64,000 nt of DNA from Microbacterium terrae. GTDB taxonomy: Bacteria; Actinomycetota; Actinomycetes; Actinomycetales; Microbacteriaceae. The notes below the pieces were generated by a model, which saw only the letters and a list, made by a program, of their open reading frames with translations, did not search any database and was not told the origin of the DNA. Both the position numbers and the translations under genes were made by a program. The stretch lies in contig NZ_JAFDSS010000001.1 in assembly GCF_017831975.1 (NCBI RefSeq), positions 1,612,001 to 1,676,000 on the forward strand. Direction: 5' to 3'. This document shows, piece by piece, positions 27,962 through 41,139 of the stretch. Numbering within the stretch: the stretch's first letter is position 1; each line of letters starts with the position of its first letter.

Positions 27962-28783
27962 TCAGACTCCGACGTGCTTCTGGTAGCGGATGATGGCGGC
28001 GAACTCGTCGACGACGAGGCTCGCACCACCGACGAGAGCGCCGTCGACGTCGGGCTCGCGCATGAAGCTCGCGATGTTCGCTGCCTTGACCGAACCGCCG
28101 TAGAGCACACGCGTCCGAGCCGCGGCGTCTTCTCCGAGCTTCTCGGCGACGACGCGGCGGACCGCAGCGCACACCTCCTGGGCCTGCTCCGGGGAGGCGA
28201 CCTGGCCCGTGCCGATCGCCCAGACCGGCTCGTAGGCGATGACGATGTCGGCGTCGGCGGGCACGCCCTCGAGGGCGACCTGAAGCTGCGCCACCGACAC
28301 GGCGGTCGGCCCGGACTCTTCGCGCTGCTCCAGCGTCTCACCCACGCAGATCACGGGGACGAGGCTGTGCTTGAGGGCCGCCTTGACCTTCGCCGCCACG
28401 ACCTCGTCGGTCTCGGCGTGGTATTGCCGACGCTCCGAGTGGCCGATGATGACGTAGGACGCGTCGAGCTTCGCCAGGAACGCGCCCGAGATCTCGCCGG
28501 TGTAGGCGCCCGAGTCCTGCGTCGACACGTCCTGCGCACCGAGGGCGAACGGGATCTTGTCGGCGTCGAGCAGCGTCTGCACCGTGCGCAGGTCGGTGAA
28601 CGGCGGGAAGACCGCCACCTCGACCGAGCCGTCCTCGTGCTTGGCGTCCTTGAGGGTCCAGTGCAGCTTCTGCACGAACGCGACCGCCTGCAGGTGGTCG
28701 AGGTTCATCTTCCAGTTGCCCGCGATGAGCGGCGTACGCCTGCTCGACGTAGCCGACGAATCGAGATCAGCGCTTACGCCCAT
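27962..28783 (-). CDS. tpiA: triosephosphate isomerase
   Basis: The 273-residue TIM-barrel enzyme interconverts dihydroxyacetone phosphate and glyceraldehyde-3-phosphate. The substrate lysine is in [12 protein letters not shown], the histidine in [15 protein letters not shown] and the catalytic glutamate in [11 protein letters not shown]. The first 15 residues are an extension before the usual start, but ATG 28783 overlaps the pgk stop by 10 nt, fitting coupled translation. It is last in gap-pgk-tpiA. Confidence 0.97.
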   Translation of the reverse strand: MGVSADLDSSATSSRRTPLIAGNWKMNLDHLQAVAFVQKLHWTLKDAKHEDGSVEVAVFPPFTDLRTVQTLLDADKIPFALGAQDVSTQDSGAYTGEISGAFLAKLDASYVIIGHSERRQYHAETDEVVAAKVKAALKHSLVPVICVGETLEQREESGPTAVSVAQLQVALEGVPADADIVIAYEPVWAIGTGQVASPEQAQEVCAAVRRVVAEKLGEDAAARTRVLYGGSVKAANIASFMREPDVDGALVGGASLVVDEFAAIIRYQKHVGV

Positions 28784-29988
28784 CCGAGGACCTCCAGTCC
28801 GGGAAGCTTCTTGCCTTCGAGGAATTCCAGGCTCGCGCCGCCGCCGGTCGAGATGTGACCGAACTGGTCGTCGGCGAATCCGAGCTGGCGCACGGCCGCA
28901 GCCGAGTCGCCGCCGCCGACGACCGAGAGGCCGTCGACCTCGGTGAGCGCCTGCGCGACGGTCTTCGTGCCCGCGGCGAACGCCGGCATCTCGAACACGC
29001 CCATGGGCCCGTTCCAGAACACGGTCCGCGACCCGCGGATCGCCTCGGCGAAGATCTCCGCGGTCGCCGGCCCGATGTCGAGGCCCATGCCGTCGGCACC
29101 GAACGCAGTGTCTTCCAGCACGTCCGCCGCTGCGACGACGTGGTCGGCGTCGGCGGCGAAGCCCGATGCCATGACGGCGTCGACCGGGAGGATCAGCTCG
29201 ACCCCGCGCTCAGCGGCGGTCTGGATGTAGCCGCGCACGGTCTCGATCTGGTCGGTCTCGAGCAGGCTCTTGCCGACGGGGTGGCCCTGGGCCGCGAGGA
29301 AAGTGAACAGCATCCCCCCGCCGACCAGGATCTTGTCGGCGCGCGGCAGCAGGTGGGCGATCACGCCCAGCTTGTCGCTGACCTTCGATCCGCCGAGCAC
29401 GACCGCGTACGGCCGCTCCGGCGTCTCGGTGAGGCGGTCGAGGACTTCGACCTCCTTCTCGATGAGGAAGCCGGCGGCCGACGGAAGGAGCTCCGCCAGG
29501 TCGTAGACCGACGCCTGCTTGCGGTGCACGACGCCGAAGCCGTCGGAGACGAGCACGTCGCCGAGCTCGGCCAGCTGCTCGGCGAAAGCCCGACGCTCGG
29601 CGTCGTCCTTCGCCGTCTCGCCGGGGTTGAACCGGAGGTTCTCGATCACCGCGACGTCGCCGTCCTCGAGGGCGGCGACCGCCTCGTGGGCCGACTCGCC
29701 GACGGTGTCGCGTGCGAACGCGACCGGCTTGCCGAGCAGCTCCGACAGACGCTGGGCGACGGGCGCGAGGCTGTACTTGTCGTCGGGCGCGCCGTCGGGG
29801 CGACCGAGGTGCGAGCACGCGATCACCTTCGCGCCCTGGTTGATGAGGTGGTTCAGCGTGGGAAGCGCTGCCCGCACACGGCCATCGTCCGTGATGACTG
29901 CGTCCTTCAGGGGGACGTTGAAGTCAACACGGACGATGACGCGCTTGCCGGCCAGCGAACCCAGGGATTCGAGGGTGCGCAGTGCCAT
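28774..29988 (-). CDS. pgk: phosphoglycerate kinase
   Basis: The 404-residue glycolytic kinase makes ATP from 1,3-bisphosphoglycerate. The signature [11 protein letters not shown] is near residue 20. Substrate residues are in [20 protein letters not shown], and the nucleotide-binding segment is [19 protein letters not shown]. It follows gap by 9 nt. Confidence 0.98.
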   Translation of the reverse strand: MALRTLESLGSLAGKRVIVRVDFNVPLKDAVITDDGRVRAALPTLNHLINQGAKVIACSHLGRPDGAPDDKYSLAPVAQRLSELLGKPVAFARDTVGESAHEAVAALEDGDVAVIENLRFNPGETAKDDAERRAFAEQLAELGDVLVSDGFGVVHRKQASVYDLAELLPSAAGFLIEKEVEVLDRLTETPERPYAVVLGGSKVSDKLGVIAHLLPRADKILVGGGMLFTFLAAQGHPVGKSLLETDQIETVRGYIQTAAERGVELILPVDAVMASGFAADADHVVAAADVLEDTAFGADGMGLDIGPATAEIFAEAIRGSRTVFWNGPMGVFEMPAFAAGTKTVAQALTEVDGLSVVGGGDSAAAVRQLGFADDQFGHISTGGGASLEFLEGKKLPGLEVLGWA

Positions 29989-29997
29989 GAGAGGTGC

Positions 29998-31102
<1,105 letters not shown>

Positions 31103-31112
31103 GCCGCGCTTG

Positions 31113-31739
31113 CTATGACAGTACCAGCAGGCCCGGGGTCTGCTGACGGGCGACGTCGAGGCGCTGCGCGACGTTCTGCCAGTCGGCGATGTTCCAGGCT
31201 GCCTTGACGTAGTCGGCCTTCACGTTGAGGTAGTCGAGGTAGAAGGCGTGCTCCCACATGTCGAGCTGGAAGAGCGGCACGGTGCCCTGCGCCGTGTTGC
31301 CCTGCTGGTCGAACAGCTGCTGGATGATGAGCTGCTCGCCGATCGGGTCCCAGCTGAGCACGGCCCAGCCGGAGCCCTGGATGCCCATGGCCGCGGCGGT
31401 GAAGTGGGCCTGGAACTTGTCGAATCCGCCGAAGAACTCGTCGATCGCCGCGCGCAGCTCGCCCTCGGGCTCGCCACCGCCGTTCGGCGAGAGGTTGGTC
31501 CAGAAGATGGAGTGGTTCACGTGGCCGCCGAGGTGGAACGCGAGGTCCTTCTCGAGGCGGTTGATGTTCGCCAGGTTGCCGGTCTCGCGGGCTTCCGCGA
31601 GCTGGTCGAGGGCGTTGTTGGCTCCCGTGACGTACGCCTGGTGGTGCTTGCTGTGGTGCAGCTCCATGATCTTGCCGCTGATGTGCGGCTCCAGCGCGGC
31701 GTAGTCGTAAGGGAGGTCGGGCAGGGTGTACTTCGCCAT
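31113..31739 (-). CDS. sodA: superoxide dismutase (Fe/Mn family)
   Basis: The 208-residue enzyme opens with [19 protein letters not shown]. Metal ligands lie in the [13 protein letters not shown] and [10 protein letters not shown] regions and in the signature [22 protein letters not shown] and [10 protein letters not shown] are more like manganese or cambialistic forms, but the metal cannot be settled from sequence. No signal peptide is present, so it is cytoplasmic. ATG 31739 follows a purine-rich AGGAAGAAGAG. Minus-strand -10 TAGGAT is at 31801-31806. Confidence 0.96.
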   Translation of the reverse strand: MAKYTLPDLPYDYAALEPHISGKIMELHHSKHHQAYVTGANNALDQLAEARETGNLANINRLEKDLAFHLGGHVNHSIFWTNLSPNGGGEPEGELRAAIDEFFGGFDKFQAHFTAAAMGIQGSGWAVLSWDPIGEQLIIQQLFDQQGNTAQGTVPLFQLDMWEHAFYLDYLNVKADYVKAAWNIADWQNVAQRLDVARQQTPGLLVLS

Positions 31740-31800
31740 GTTCTCTTCTTCCTGTCGGCACGGCGCCGAGGAACCCGGCGCAGCGAGGGTGACGTGTCTC

Positions 31801-31806
31801 ATCCTA
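31801..31806 (-). promoter_or_regulatory. -10 box of sod
   Basis: TAGGAT on the minus strand gives a leader of about 55 nt before ATG 31739, containing the ribosome-binding site. Confidence 0.45.
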
Positions 31807-31868
31807 CTGAGAGCGAACGCCGCGGCGCGGGCGTTGTTCCCTCCGTGACGTCGCCGGGAGAAGAGGGC

Positions 31869-32846
31869 TCAGTCCTCGAGACCGGCCGGCACGGCCGACT
31901 CCGTGCCCGGGATGCCGTCGGCTTCGGCCTTCTTGTCGGCCATGGCGAGGAGGCGGCGGATGCGTCCTGCGACGGCATCCTTCGTCAACGGCGGATCGGC
32001 GTGGTGGCCGAGCTCGTCGAGGCTCGCGTCGCGGTGCGCGAGGCGCAGATCGCCGGCCTGCTTGAGGTGGTCGGGCACCTCGTCGCCGAGGATCTCGAGT
32101 GCCCGCTCGACCCGGGCGCAGGCGGCGACGGCGGCCTGCGCAGAGCGACGCAGGTTCGCGTCGTCGAAGTTCACGAGGCGGTTCACCCCGGCACGCACCT
32201 CGCGGCGCTGGCGCATCTGGTCCCACTCCGCCGCCGCGCGCTGGGCGCCCATCGCGGCGAGGGCGGCGCGGATCGCTTCGCCTTCGCGCACGACGACGCG
32301 GGGCACGCCGCGGACTTCACGGGCCTTCGCCGCGATCCCCAGGCGGTGGGCGGCTCCGACGAGCGCCATCGCGGCCTCGGATGCCGGGCACGTGATCTCG
32401 AGCGCCGCCGAGCGGCCGGGCTCGCTCAGCGAGCCGGCGGCGAGGAAGGCTCCGCGCCAGATGGCGGCGAGGTCTCCGCGCGAGCCGGTGGTGAGACGGT
32501 TGGGCAGGCCCCGCACCGGGCGACGGCGCTGGTCGAGCAGCCCGGTCTGGCGCGCGAACGTCTCGCCGCCCTCGATGACGCGTACGGCGAAGTGGTTGCC
32601 GGTGCGCGAGCCCGAGCCCTGCACGTGGACGAGCTCGGGGCGCACCCCGTACATCTCGACGATGTCGCGGGCGACGCGTCGTGCCAGCACATCGGAGTCG
32701 AGCTCCGCCTCCACCGCCACGCGGTTGGCGATTGAATGCAGTCCTCCCGAGAACCGCAGCAGCGACGTGAGCTCAGCGACCCGGGCCGACGGGCGCGGAT
32801 CGCGCACCGTGATCAGCTCGGACTTCACCTCTCCGGTCAGCGACAC
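31869..32846 (-). CDS. whiA: WhiA family DNA-binding regulator
   Basis: The 325-residue protein combines two LAGLIDADG-homing-endonuclease-like domains (from [14 protein letters not shown] and FSGGLHS) with a C-terminal helix-turn-helix ([30 protein letters not shown]). WhiA controls sporulation in Streptomyces and division or chromosome segregation elsewhere. GTG 32846 follows GAGAGGAG. A -10 TAGGCT lies at 32882-32887 (minus), so it has its own promoter. The usual neighbour yvcK is missing: rapZ lies only 54 nt upstream. Confidence 0.95.
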   Translation of the reverse strand: MSLTGEVKSELITVRDPRPSARVAELTSLLRFSGGLHSIANRVAVEAELDSDVLARRVARDIVEMYGVRPELVHVQGSGSRTGNHFAVRVIEGGETFARQTGLLDQRRRPVRGLPNRLTTGSRGDLAAIWRGAFLAAGSLSEPGRSAALEITCPASEAAMALVGAAHRLGIAAKAREVRGVPRVVVREGEAIRAALAAMGAQRAAAEWDQMRQRREVRAGVNRLVNFDDANLRRSAQAAVAACARVERALEILGDEVPDHLKQAGDLRLAHRDASLDELGHHADPPLTKDAVAGRIRRLLAMADKKAEADGIPGTESAVPAGLED

Positions 32847-32881
32847 GGGTCTCCTCTCGGGGGTCTGCGGAACGAGGGTCT

Positions 32882-32887
32882 AGCCTA
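32882..32887 (-). promoter_or_regulatory. -10 box of whiA
   Basis: TAGGCT on the minus strand stands in the rapZ-whiA gap and leaves about 35 nt of leader with a good Shine-Dalgarno sequence. Confidence 0.45.
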
Positions 32888-32900
32888 CCCGGGCGGCGGG

Positions 32901-33782
32901 TCACTCGCGTCCCAGGTCACGGTCCTTGACCCGGACCGCGACCCCCGGCTCGCCCTCGAGCCGCCGCGCGAGCTCGCGCGCCATCACCACCGAGCGGTGC
33001 TTTCCGCCCGTGCATCCGACCGCGACGACGGAATGGCGCTTGTTCTCGCGCTGATAGCCGGCGAGCACGGGTCGGAGCGCTTCGGCGTACGCATCGACGA
33101 AGTCGACGGCCCCCTCCTGCGCGAGCACGTACTCGCGCACGCCTTCATCCTCGCCGGTCAGGGCGCGCAGCTCCTCGTTCCAGAACGGGTTCGGCAGGAA
33201 GCGCATGTCCGCGACGAGGTCGGCGTCGGGAGGCAGTCCGTACTTGAACCCGAAGCTCAGGATCGTGAGCGTGTGACGAGCCGTCCCCTCCTCGGCGAAG
33301 AGGTCGGAGATGCGAGTCGCCAGCTGATGGATGTTGTTCGCCGAGGTGTCGACGATGACGTCGGCGCTCTCGCGCACGGCGGCCAGTCGCTCGCGCTCGC
33401 GACGGATGCCGTCGATGATCGTGCCGTCGGCCTGCAGCGGATGCGGGCGCCGCACCGCTTCGAAGCGCCGGACGAGCACGTGATCGGATGCATCGAGGAA
33501 GAGCAGTCGGATCTGCCGGCGCTCGCGGAGGGCGCGCATCGCGTCGGGCAGGTCGAAGAACAGGTCGCGGCCGCGGACATCCACGACGACGGCGACCTTG
33601 GGGAGGACTCCGCCGGCGATCTCGGTCAGGTCGAGCAGTGGTCGGAGCATCTGCGGGGGCAGATTGTCGACGACGTACCAGCCGAGGTCTTCGAGGGCGT
33701 TCGCCGCGGTCGATCTGCCCGCACCCGACATGCCTGTCACGATCAGCATCTCGCCGACGTCCAGGTTCTCCTCGTCGCTCAT
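32901..33782 (-). CDS. rapZ: RapZ-family P-loop nucleotide-binding protein
   Basis: The 293-residue protein has the P-loop [19 protein letters not shown], with the lysine replaced by arginine as in several actinobacterial RapZ, then [11 protein letters not shown]. The C-terminal domain holds [26 protein letters not shown] and the basic [18 protein letters not shown]. RapZ is an RNase adaptor in E. coli; its actinobacterial role is less clear. ATG 33782 is preferred over GTG 33788. It lies between uvrC and whiA. Confidence 0.94.
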   Translation of the reverse strand: MSDEENLDVGEMLIVTGMSGAGRSTAANALEDLGWYVVDNLPPQMLRPLLDLTEIAGGVLPKVAVVVDVRGRDLFFDLPDAMRALRERRQIRLLFLDASDHVLVRRFEAVRRPHPLQADGTIIDGIRRERERLAAVRESADVIVDTSANNIHQLATRISDLFAEEGTARHTLTILSFGFKYGLPPDADLVADMRFLPNPFWNEELRALTGEDEGVREYVLAQEGAVDFVDAYAEALRPVLAGYQRENKRHSVVAVGCTGGKHRSVVMARELARRLEGEPGVAVRVKDRDLGRE

Positions 33783-33804
33783 GACCACCCCCGTCGACAG
33801 AAGC

Positions 33805-35730
33805 CTATCCAGAGGACAGGTGCGCGTGGACGGCCGCGGCGAGCTTGGGACCCACTCCCGGCAGCTCGGAGATCTCGTCGGGCGTCGCCCGCTTGAGTGC
33901 GGCGACCGATCCGAAGTGGCGCAGCAGCGACTTGATCCGCGCGTCGCCGAGCCCCGGCACCTCGGCGAGCACCGACTGGATGTCGCGGCGCCGGCGCCGG
34001 CGCTGATGGGTGATCGCGAAGCGGTGGGCCTCGTCGCGCAGGCGCTGCAGGAGGTACAGCGCCTCGGAGGTGCGCGGCAGGATCACCGGGTACTCCTCCC
34101 CCGGCAGCCATACCTCCTCGAGGCGCTTGGCGATCCCGCACAGGGCGATCTCCTCGTGCCCGCTCTCGCGGAGCGCACGCGCCGCAGCCTCGACCTGCGG
34201 CCGGCCGCCGTCGACGACGAGCAGCTGCGGGCGGTAGGCGAACCGCGGTCGGCGCCTGGTGGTCACGACCTGGCCGTCGGCCGTCGGGTCGGCCGCGGCA
34301 TCCGTCGGCCCCTCCGGCTCGTCGTCGCGCCCGTCGAGGTAGGCGAGGCGCCGGGTGAGCACCTGGTGCAGCGAATCGGTGTCGTCGGTCGTCTCGGCGA
34401 CGCCGAACGAGCGGTACCGGTCTTTGCGCGGCAGCCCGTCCTCGAACACCACCATCGACGCCACGACGTTCGTGCCGCCGAGGTGCGACACGTCGTAGCA
34501 CTCGATCCGCAGCGGCGCCTCGGCGAGATCGAGAGCCTCCTGCAGGTCGGTCAGCGCCTGGGTGCGCGAGGTGTAGTCGCTCGTCCGACGCGTCTTGTGC
34601 AGCATCAGCGCCTGCTGCGCGTTCAGCGTCGCGGTGCGCATCAGGTCGGCCTTGCGCCCCCGCTGCGCGACCTGGAGCGTGACGCCCTTGCCGCGCCGTT
34701 CGCGCAGCCACTCCTCGAGCTCGTCGGCATCGTCGGGAAGCGCCGGCACCAGCACCTGGCGCGGGATCTCGGCACCCTCCGCTCCCCCGTACGCCCGCTG
34801 CAGCACCTGGTCGACGAGGTCGCCCCCGGTGATGTCGAGCTCCTTCTCGATGGTCGTGGCGACGACACCGCGCACACGGCCCCCACGCACCACGAACCGC
34901 TGCACGGTCGCGGCCAGCTCGTCCTCGGCGATGCCGAACAGGTCGGCGTCGGTGTCGGCCGCGAGCACGAGCGCGCTCTTGCTCAGCACGGCGTCGATCG
35001 CCTGCAGCCGGTCGCGGCACAGCGCGGCGGTCTCGTAGTCCATGGCGGCGGATGCCTCGCGCATGCGCCGGGTGAGCTCCTTGGTGAACCGCTGGTCGCC
35101 GCCGGCCATGAACGCGACGAAGTCCTGCGCGATGGCCCGGTGCTCCTCGATCGTCACCTTCATCGAGCACGGGCCGCCGCAGCGCCCGATCTGGCCCGGG
35201 AAGCACGGGCGTCCGGTGGCCATCGCCTTCTTGTACGACGCGTCGCTGCAGGTGCGGATCGGGAACACCCTGATCATCAGGTCGATGGTGTCGTGCACCG
35301 CCCACACCTTCGGGTACGGGCCGAAGTACTTCGCCCCCGCGATGCGGCGGTTGCGCGTGACGATCACGCGCGGCGCCTCGTCGGCGAGGGTGATCGCGAG
35401 GAACGGGTACGACTTGTCGTCCTTGTAGCGCACGTTGAACGGCGGATCGAACTCCTTGATCCACATGTACTCGAGCTGGAGCGAGTCCACATCGCTCGCG
35501 ACGACCGTCCACTCGACGGATGCCGCGGTGAGCACCATGCGACGCGTGCGCTCGTGCAGCGTGTGCAGCGGCGCGAAATAGTTCGACAGCCGGGCACGCA
35601 GGTTCTTCGCCTTGCCGACGTACAGCACGCGACCGGCCGCGTCGCGGAACCGGTACACCCCCGGGTTGGTGGGGATCTCCCCCGGCTTCGGCTTGTACGC
35701 GAGCTCGGGGCGGGCGGACTTGACAGGCAT
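33805..35730 (-). CDS. uvrC: excinuclease ABC subunit UvrC
   Basis: The 641-residue nuclease makes both incisions in nucleotide-excision repair. The GIY-YIG domain is N-terminal ([27 protein letters not shown]), followed by a Cys cluster ([13 protein letters not shown]) and a UVR region near residue 215. The RNase H-like nuclease domain contains [19 protein letters not shown] and [16 protein letters not shown] helix-hairpin-helix pair ends the protein ([19 protein letters not shown]). It lies 11 nt after uvrA. Confidence 0.97.
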   Translation of the reverse strand: MPVKSARPELAYKPKPGEIPTNPGVYRFRDAAGRVLYVGKAKNLRARLSNYFAPLHTLHERTRRMVLTAASVEWTVVASDVDSLQLEYMWIKEFDPPFNVRYKDDKSYPFLAITLADEAPRVIVTRNRRIAGAKYFGPYPKVWAVHDTIDLMIRVFPIRTCSDASYKKAMATGRPCFPGQIGRCGGPCSMKVTIEEHRAIAQDFVAFMAGGDQRFTKELTRRMREASAAMDYETAALCRDRLQAIDAVLSKSALVLAADTDADLFGIAEDELAATVQRFVVRGGRVRGVVATTIEKELDITGGDLVDQVLQRAYGGAEGAEIPRQVLVPALPDDADELEEWLRERRGKGVTLQVAQRGRKADLMRTATLNAQQALMLHKTRRTSDYTSRTQALTDLQEALDLAEAPLRIECYDVSHLGGTNVVASMVVFEDGLPRKDRYRSFGVAETTDDTDSLHQVLTRRLAYLDGRDDEPEGPTDAAADPTADGQVVTTRRRPRFAYRPQLLVVDGGRPQVEAAARALRESGHEEIALCGIAKRLEEVWLPGEEYPVILPRTSEALYLLQRLRDEAHRFAITHQRRRRRRDIQSVLAEVPGLGDARIKSLLRHFGSVAALKRATPDEISELPGVGPKLAAAVHAHLSSG

Positions 35731-35741
35731 CCGGATGCCGC

Positions 35742-38654
35742 TCAGCCGGCCTTGCGGACCTCGGCCGGCTGGATCCCGAGGACCTCGGCGAGGAACGCGC
35801 CAGTGTGACTGCCCTCGACGCGCGCCACCTGCTCGGGTGTGCCCGTCGCGACGACCTGCCCGCCGCCCGAGCCGCCCTCGGGGCCGAGGTCGATCACCCA
35901 GTCCGACGACTTGATCACGTCGAGGTTGTGCTCGATGACGATCACCGTGTTGCCCTTGTCGACCAAGCCGTTCAGCACCTCGAGGAGCTTGCGGACGTCT
36001 TCGAAGTGCAGACCGGTCGTCGGCTCGTCGAGCACGTAGATCGAGCGGCCGTTGGTGCGCCGCTGCAGCTCGGTCGCGAGCTTGACGCGCTGCGCCTCGC
36101 CGCCTGAGAGCGTCGTCGCCGACTGCCCCAGGCGCACGTAGCCGAGACCGACGTCGACGAGCGTCTTGAGGTATCGGTGGATCGCCTGGATGGGCTCGAA
36201 GAACTCCGCCGCCTCGGCGATCGGCATCTCGAGCACCTCGGCGATGTTCTTGCCCTTGTAGTGCACCGCGAGCGTGTCGCGGTTGTACCGCTTGCCGTGG
36301 CACACCTCGCAGTCCACGTATACGTCGGGCAGGAAGTTCATCTCGATCTTGATCGTGCCGTCGCCCGAGCACGCCTCGCAGCGCCCGCCCTTCACGTTGA
36401 AGCTGAAGCGCCCCGGCTGATAGCCGCGCACCTTCGCCTCGGGCGTCTCGCTGAAGAGCGTGCGGATGCGGTCGAAGACACCCGTGTACGTGGCGGGATT
36501 CGACCGCGGAGTGCGGCCGATGGGCGCCTGGTCGACGTGCACAACCTTGTCGAGGTTGTCGAGTCCGGTGACCCGCGTGTGCTTGCCGGCGACGCGACGG
36601 GCACCGTTGAGGCGGGTCGCGAGCACCTGGTACAGGATGCCGTTCACGAGCGACGACTTGCCCGAGCCGCTCACACCGGTGACCGCCGTGAGCACACCGA
36701 GCGGGAAGTCGACGGTGACGTTCCTGAGGTTGTTCTCGCGCGCGCCGACCACGCCGACCTGACGCTTCCTGTCGATCTTGCGGCGCTTGGCCGGCGTCGG
36801 GATCGACCGCCTCCCCGACAGGTAGTCGCCGGTCATCGACCCGCGATCCTCGAGGAGCTCCTCGATCGGGCCGGAGTGCACGACGGCACCGCCGTTGACG
36901 CCCGCTCCGGGGCCGATGTCGACGACCCAGTCGGCGGCGTGGATCGTCTCCTCGTCGTGCTCGACCACGATGAGCGTGTTGCCGAGATCGCGCAGCGCGA
37001 CCAGGGTCTCGATCAGGCGGCGGTTGTCGCGCTGGTGCAGTCCGATCGACGGCTCGTCGAGCACGTAGAGAACGCCGGTGAGTCCGGAGCCGATCTGCGT
37101 CGCCAGACGGATGCGCTGCGCCTCACCGCCCGACAGGGTCGCCGCCGCGCGGCTGAGACTCAGGTAGTCGAGGCCCACGCGGATGAGGAAGTCGAGGCGC
37201 AGCCGGATCTCGCGCAGCACCTGCGCGGCGATGGTCGCCTCACGGTCGGTGAGGGTCAGGTGTGCGAAGTACTCGCGCGCCTCGCCGAGGCTGAGGCGCG
37301 ACGCATCCGCGATCGAGTGCCCGTGCACCTGCACGGCAAGCACCTCGGGCTTGAGACGCGCGCCGTCGCACACCGGGCAGGGCACCTCGCGGAGGTACTC
37401 CGACCAGCGCTGACGCTGCGTGTCGGACTCGGCCTGCACGTACTGGCGCTCGATGTAGGGCACCACGCCCTCGAAGCCCGACGAATAGCGCATCTCGCGG
37501 CCGTAGCGGTTCTTCCACTTGACCGTGACCTTGTAGTTCTCACCGCGGAGCACCGCCTCGCGCACCTCGGCGCGGAGCTTGCGCCACGGAGTGTCGAGCG
37601 AGAAGTCGAGGTCGACGGCGAGCCCCTCGAGGAGCCGCTCGTAGTACTGGAAGAGGCCCTTGCCCTGGGTGGTCCAGGGCAGCAGCACGCCCTCGCGGAT
37701 CGAGAGCTCCTCGTCGCCGAGCATGAGCTCCACGTCGACCGACATGCGCGTGCCGAGGCCCGAGCAGGCGGGGCAGGCACCGAACGGCGCGTTGAACGAG
37801 AACGTGCGCGGCTCGATCTCGGTCAGCTGCAGCGGGTGTCCGTTGGGGCACGCGAGCTTCTCGGAGAACGACTGCCAGGCGTCGTCGCCCTCTTCATCGA
37901 CGAAGTTCACCTGCATGATGCCGGCTGCCAGTCCGAGTGCGGTCTCGACCGAATCGGTCACGCGGCCGAGGATGTCGGGGCTCGCCACCAGGCGGTCGAC
38001 CACCACGGCGATGTCGTGCTTGTAACTCTTCTTGAGGGTCGGCGGCTCGGCGAGCTGGATCATCTCGCCGTCGACGATGGCGCGGGCGTAGCCCTTCGCT
38101 CCGAGCTCCTTGAAGAGGTCGACGAACTCGCCCTTCTTCTGGGTGACGACCGGCGCGACGATCTGGTAGCGCGTGCGCTCGGGCAGATCCATCAGCTGGT
38201 CGGCGATCTGCTGCACGGTCTGCCGCTGGATCACTTCGCCGCAGTCCGGGCAGTGAGGCACGCCGATGCGCGCCCACAGCAGACGCATGTAGTCGTGGAT
38301 CTCGGTGATCGTGCCGACGGTCGAGCGCGGATTGCGGTTCGTCGACTTCTGGTCGATCGACACGGCGGGGCTGAGGCCCTCGATGAAGTCGACGTCGGGG
38401 CGGTCGACCTGCCCGAGGAACTGGCGCGCGTACGCGCTCAGGGACTCGACGTAGCGTCGCTGCCCCTCGGCGAAGATCGTGTCGAAGGCGAGGCTGGACT
38501 TGCCGGAGCCGGACAGGCCGGTGAAGACCACGAGCGCATCGCGCGGGATCTCGAGGTCGACGTTCTTGAGGTTGTGGACGCGAGCGCCTCGGACGCTCAG
38601 TCTGCCGCTGGACAGCGACGCGGTTCCGGGCGCGGAGACAGGGACGATGGGCAC
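35742..38654 (-). CDS. uvrA: excinuclease ABC subunit UvrA
   Basis: The 970-residue damage-recognition ATPase has two ABC modules. Walker A motifs are GLSGSGKSS and GVSGSGKSS; signature motifs are [19 protein letters not shown] and [17 protein letters not shown]. Zinc-binding cysteines appear in [16 protein letters not shown] and [22 protein letters not shown] 38654 (protein starting [10 protein letters not shown]) is preferred over GTG 38684 because TACACT ends 7 nt upstream of it. It precedes uvrC, so damage recognition and incision are co-expressed. Confidence 0.96.
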   Translation of the reverse strand: MPIVPVSAPGTASLSSGRLSVRGARVHNLKNVDLEIPRDALVVFTGLSGSGKSSLAFDTIFAEGQRRYVESLSAYARQFLGQVDRPDVDFIEGLSPAVSIDQKSTNRNPRSTVGTITEIHDYMRLLWARIGVPHCPDCGEVIQRQTVQQIADQLMDLPERTRYQIVAPVVTQKKGEFVDLFKELGAKGYARAIVDGEMIQLAEPPTLKKSYKHDIAVVVDRLVASPDILGRVTDSVETALGLAAGIMQVNFVDEEGDDAWQSFSEKLACPNGHPLQLTEIEPRTFSFNAPFGACPACSGLGTRMSVDVELMLGDEELSIREGVLLPWTTQGKGLFQYYERLLEGLAVDLDFSLDTPWRKLRAEVREAVLRGENYKVTVKWKNRYGREMRYSSGFEGVVPYIERQYVQAESDTQRQRWSEYLREVPCPVCDGARLKPEVLAVQVHGHSIADASRLSLGEAREYFAHLTLTDREATIAAQVLREIRLRLDFLIRVGLDYLSLSRAAATLSGGEAQRIRLATQIGSGLTGVLYVLDEPSIGLHQRDNRRLIETLVALRDLGNTLIVVEHDEETIHAADWVVDIGPGAGVNGGAVVHSGPIEELLEDRGSMTGDYLSGRRSIPTPAKRRKIDRKRQVGVVGARENNLRNVTVDFPLGVLTAVTGVSGSGKSSLVNGILYQVLATRLNGARRVAGKHTRVTGLDNLDKVVHVDQAPIGRTPRSNPATYTGVFDRIRTLFSETPEAKVRGYQPGRFSFNVKGGRCEACSGDGTIKIEMNFLPDVYVDCEVCHGKRYNRDTLAVHYKGKNIAEVLEMPIAEAAEFFEPIQAIHRYLKTLVDVGLGYVRLGQSATTLSGGEAQRVKLATELQRRTNGRSIYVLDEPTTGLHFEDVRKLLEVLNGLVDKGNTVIVIEHNLDVIKSSDWVIDLGPEGGSGGGQVVATGTPEQVARVEGSHTGAFLAEVLGIQPAEVRKAG

Positions 38655-38667
38655 CCGATCAAGTGTA
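38654..38667 (-). promoter_or_regulatory. leaderless-type promoter of uvrA
   Basis: TACACT on the minus strand (38662-38667) ends 7 nt before GTG 38654, the same arrangement as at uvrB (44034-44046). Confidence 0.45.
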
Positions 38668-38721
38668 GGCGGGGCCTCCGACACCGGCTCCGAGATTCGC
38701 GATCGGCGAAGCCCGGATCGA

Positions 38722-38759
38722 CGACGACGGCCCCGAGCGCTCGCCCGGGGCCGTCGTCG
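38722..38759 (-). terminator. hairpin terminator after the 5'-nucleotidase gene
   Basis: A perfect 14-bp GC-rich stem (38722-38735 with 38746-38759) and a 10-nt loop begin 11 nt after the stop codon at 38771. Confidence 0.75.
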
Positions 38760-38770
38760 ATCGGCGTGGA

Positions 38771-41014
38771 TCAGGGGGTGACGGTCAGCGTGAAGGCGCT
38801 CGTCGTACCCGTCGACGGCACGGTGACGTCGAACGCGGTCTCGCCGCTCGCTGTCGCCGGGACGACGAACGTGGCCGACGCCGTGCCCACCTCGTCGGTC
38901 GTGGGCGAGTAGCCGCCGACCACCGGTGCGCTGACGAGTTCGGTGCCGCCCGTCGAGACGACCACGGTGCCGGCGGCGGGTTCGCCGCGCGTGAACTCGA
39001 GCGACGACAGATTCACGGTGACGCTCGCGCCCGCCGCGACGGTCGTGCCGCCGACGACGCTCACCCCGACCGCGCGCTGCGCGAGATCCGGCGTCGCCGT
39101 GCCGAAGGCGTCGAACCAGTCGACCATCGACTCGAGGTCGATCTTGCCGCTGTCGGCCTTGTTCACGCCCTGACCCAGGGTGGTGAAGTTGTCACCGCCC
39201 GCGGCGAGGAACGAGTTCGCACCCACCGAGTACGTCGCGGCGGGGTCGATCTCGACGCCGTCGAGCCACATCTGCGTGATGTGCGATCCCTTCGCAGCCG
39301 CCGGGTCGTACGTGTAGGTGAACCCGGCGCTGACGCCCAGCTTGAGGAACGGACGTGAGGCGCCGGCAGGCTGCCACTGCTCCTCGAGCACGGCCTTCAG
39401 CTGTGCACCCGTGAGGTCGACCGACACGAGGGTGTTCGCGAAGGGCTGCACCGCGGCGGCCTCGGCGTACGTCACCTCGCCGGCGGCGAGGTCTGCACGC
39501 AGACCGCCCGGGTTCATGAACGCGACGTCGACGGCACGCGTGCCGTCTTCATTGAGCGCCCACTTCTGCACATCGGCGACGAAGTTGCCGAGCGTCGACT
39601 CGCCCCCGCGGTTCTCCGGGAAGGAGGTCGCTCCGGTCGGGTTCGACGCCGCAGCGCGGCCGAAGCCGGTCTCGGCCTCCCCCAGCACGACGCTTCCGAG
39701 CTCGTCGGCGACGGCCTTCGCCTCGTCGACGATCGGCACGATGGCCGGGTCGGGCTCGGCGTACCAGGCCGTGACGTTTCCGCGGTCGTCGAACGCCGTC
39801 GCCATCGAGTACACGGTGTTCTCCATCGACACGATCGCCTTCTGCTTGCGGTCGTAGACGATCTCCATGTTCGAGAAGCGCTCGCCGTACTGACCGCTCG
39901 AGATCACCGGGCGCCCGTCGATCACGTGGTTGTAGGCGAGATGCGTGTGACCGGAGACGATGGCGTCGATGTCGTCGTCGGCACCGAGCACGATCTGCCC
40001 GAAGCGCGTCGCGGGATCGGTGGCCGAGGCGATGTCGGTGGTCGCGGCGCCCTCGTGCACGAGGAGGACGACGATGTCCGCCTCGCCGTTGCGCTCGTCT
40101 CCGTCGCTCAGCTCGTCGGCGACCCGGTTGGCCGCGTCGACGGGGCTGCCCACCGAGATGTCGGCGATTCCGTCGGGGCTCACCAGCGAGGGAAGCTCAT
40201 CGGTGACGGCCCCGACGAAGCCCACCCGCACCGTCTGCTTGGCGTACTTGTCCGTGATCTTCTTCTTGAGATCCGCCAGCCGGGACTCGATCTTGGCGGT
40301 CGCTGCGGCCAGCGCTGCCTCGACCTTCTTCTTGAGCACCGGGAACTTGGCGAGGAGCTTTGCCTGGAGCGCCGCGACCTTCTCGACGGCCTTCAGTTCG
40401 GCTGCGGCCTTCTTGTCGGCCGCGGCGAGTTCGGCGGCTTGTGCCGCCGCGGTGGCCGGATCCGGGGCGAGCCGCGTGATCCAGTACTCGGGGAGCGCCG
40501 GATCAGTGGTGTCCTTGTGGTAGACGTTCGCGCCGAGGTACTCCCAGTCAGCGAGCGGCATGACGCGGTCGGTCAGGTCGGCGAATCCGCGGTCGAACTC
40601 GTGGTTGCCGACAGAGCTGACGTCGAGTCCGGCGGCGTTGAGGGCCTCGATCGTCGGCTCGTCGTCCTGGATGAACGACGTGAAGGTGGACGCGCCGATC
40701 ATGTCGCCGGCGGCGGCGAAGATCGTGTTCGGATTCTCCTCGCGGAACGCGTTCACCGCGGTGGAGAGGCGCGCGATGCCGCCCGCCGAACCGGACTGCT
40801 CGATCCTGCCGTGGAAGTCGTTCACCGTGAAGAGATTGAGCGAGACTTCCGTTCCCTGCCCGTAGGCGTTCCCGTTCGGGGTGCTCTCCGGCGCCGCCGA
40901 CGCGGGGACGGCGCCGCCGACGGCGAGGCCGACCGCGGTGACGCCTGCGACGGCGAGGATGCCGAGACGGCGGGAGTGGTTCCTGGACTGGTCGGAGTGT
41001 GACCTGCTGCGCAT
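38771..41014 (-). CDS. secreted 5'-nucleotidase / metallophosphatase with coiled-coil insertion
   Basis: The 747-residue protein has a Sec signal peptide ending near AVPASAA (residue 41). The metallophosphatase domain shows [30 protein letters not shown] and SGHTHLAYN. The 5'-nucleotidase C-terminal domain follows ([15 protein letters not shown] and [21 protein letters not shown]). A roughly 95-residue Ig-like beta domain ends the chain; no LPXTG or membrane anchor is seen, so it is probably released or loosely held. Residues about 182-260, rich in Ala and Lys, form a predicted coiled coil between conserved catalytic motifs, which is unusual. ATG 41014 has AGGAAG 6 nt upstream; TATGCT (41093-41098, minus) may be the -10. 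The role is extracellular nucleotide hydrolysis for phosphate or nucleoside salvage. Confidence 0.92.
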   Translation of the reverse strand: MRSRSHSDQSRNHSRRLGILAVAGVTAVGLAVGGAVPASAAPESTPNGNAYGQGTEVSLNLFTVNDFHGRIEQSGSAGGIARLSTAVNAFREENPNTIFAAAGDMIGASTFTSFIQDDEPTIEALNAAGLDVSSVGNHEFDRGFADLTDRVMPLADWEYLGANVYHKDTTDPALPEYWITRLAPDPATAAAQAAELAAADKKAAAELKAVEKVAALQAKLLAKFPVLKKKVEAALAAATAKIESRLADLKKKITDKYAKQTVRVGFVGAVTDELPSLVSPDGIADISVGSPVDAANRVADELSDGDERNGEADIVVLLVHEGAATTDIASATDPATRFGQIVLGADDDIDAIVSGHTHLAYNHVIDGRPVISSGQYGERFSNMEIVYDRKQKAIVSMENTVYSMATAFDDRGNVTAWYAEPDPAIVPIVDEAKAVADELGSVVLGEAETGFGRAAASNPTGATSFPENRGGESTLGNFVADVQKWALNEDGTRAVDVAFMNPGGLRADLAAGEVTYAEAAAVQPFANTLVSVDLTGAQLKAVLEEQWQPAGASRPFLKLGVSAGFTYTYDPAAAKGSHITQMWLDGVEIDPAATYSVGANSFLAAGGDNFTTLGQGVNKADSGKIDLESMVDWFDAFGTATPDLAQRAVGVSVVGGTTVAAGASVTVNLSSLEFTRGEPAAGTVVVSTGGTELVSAPVVGGYSPTTDEVGTASATFVVPATASGETAFDVTVPSTGTTSAFTLTVTP

Positions 41015-41139
41015 GTGTGCTTCCTTGCTGAGGGGACACCGGTACCGCCGCCCGGACACGCAGGTTTCGCGACGTCGGGGCGTCGTGCCCTGAGCATAGG
41101 TTCGTGCCGGGGTATCAGACCAGAAAGATGAGAAAGTGT

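Noticed and set aside
38655..38684. Upstream GTG start of uvrA giving 980 residues
   Set aside because: The extra ten residues are not family-like and TACACT lies between the two start codons, so the 38654 start is favoured.
36177..38912. Very long open frame (about 911 codons) antisense to uvrA
   Set aside because: It is the high-GC shadow of uvrA. The product is rich in Arg, His, Glu and Val with no recognisable domain, whereas uvrA has every expected motif.
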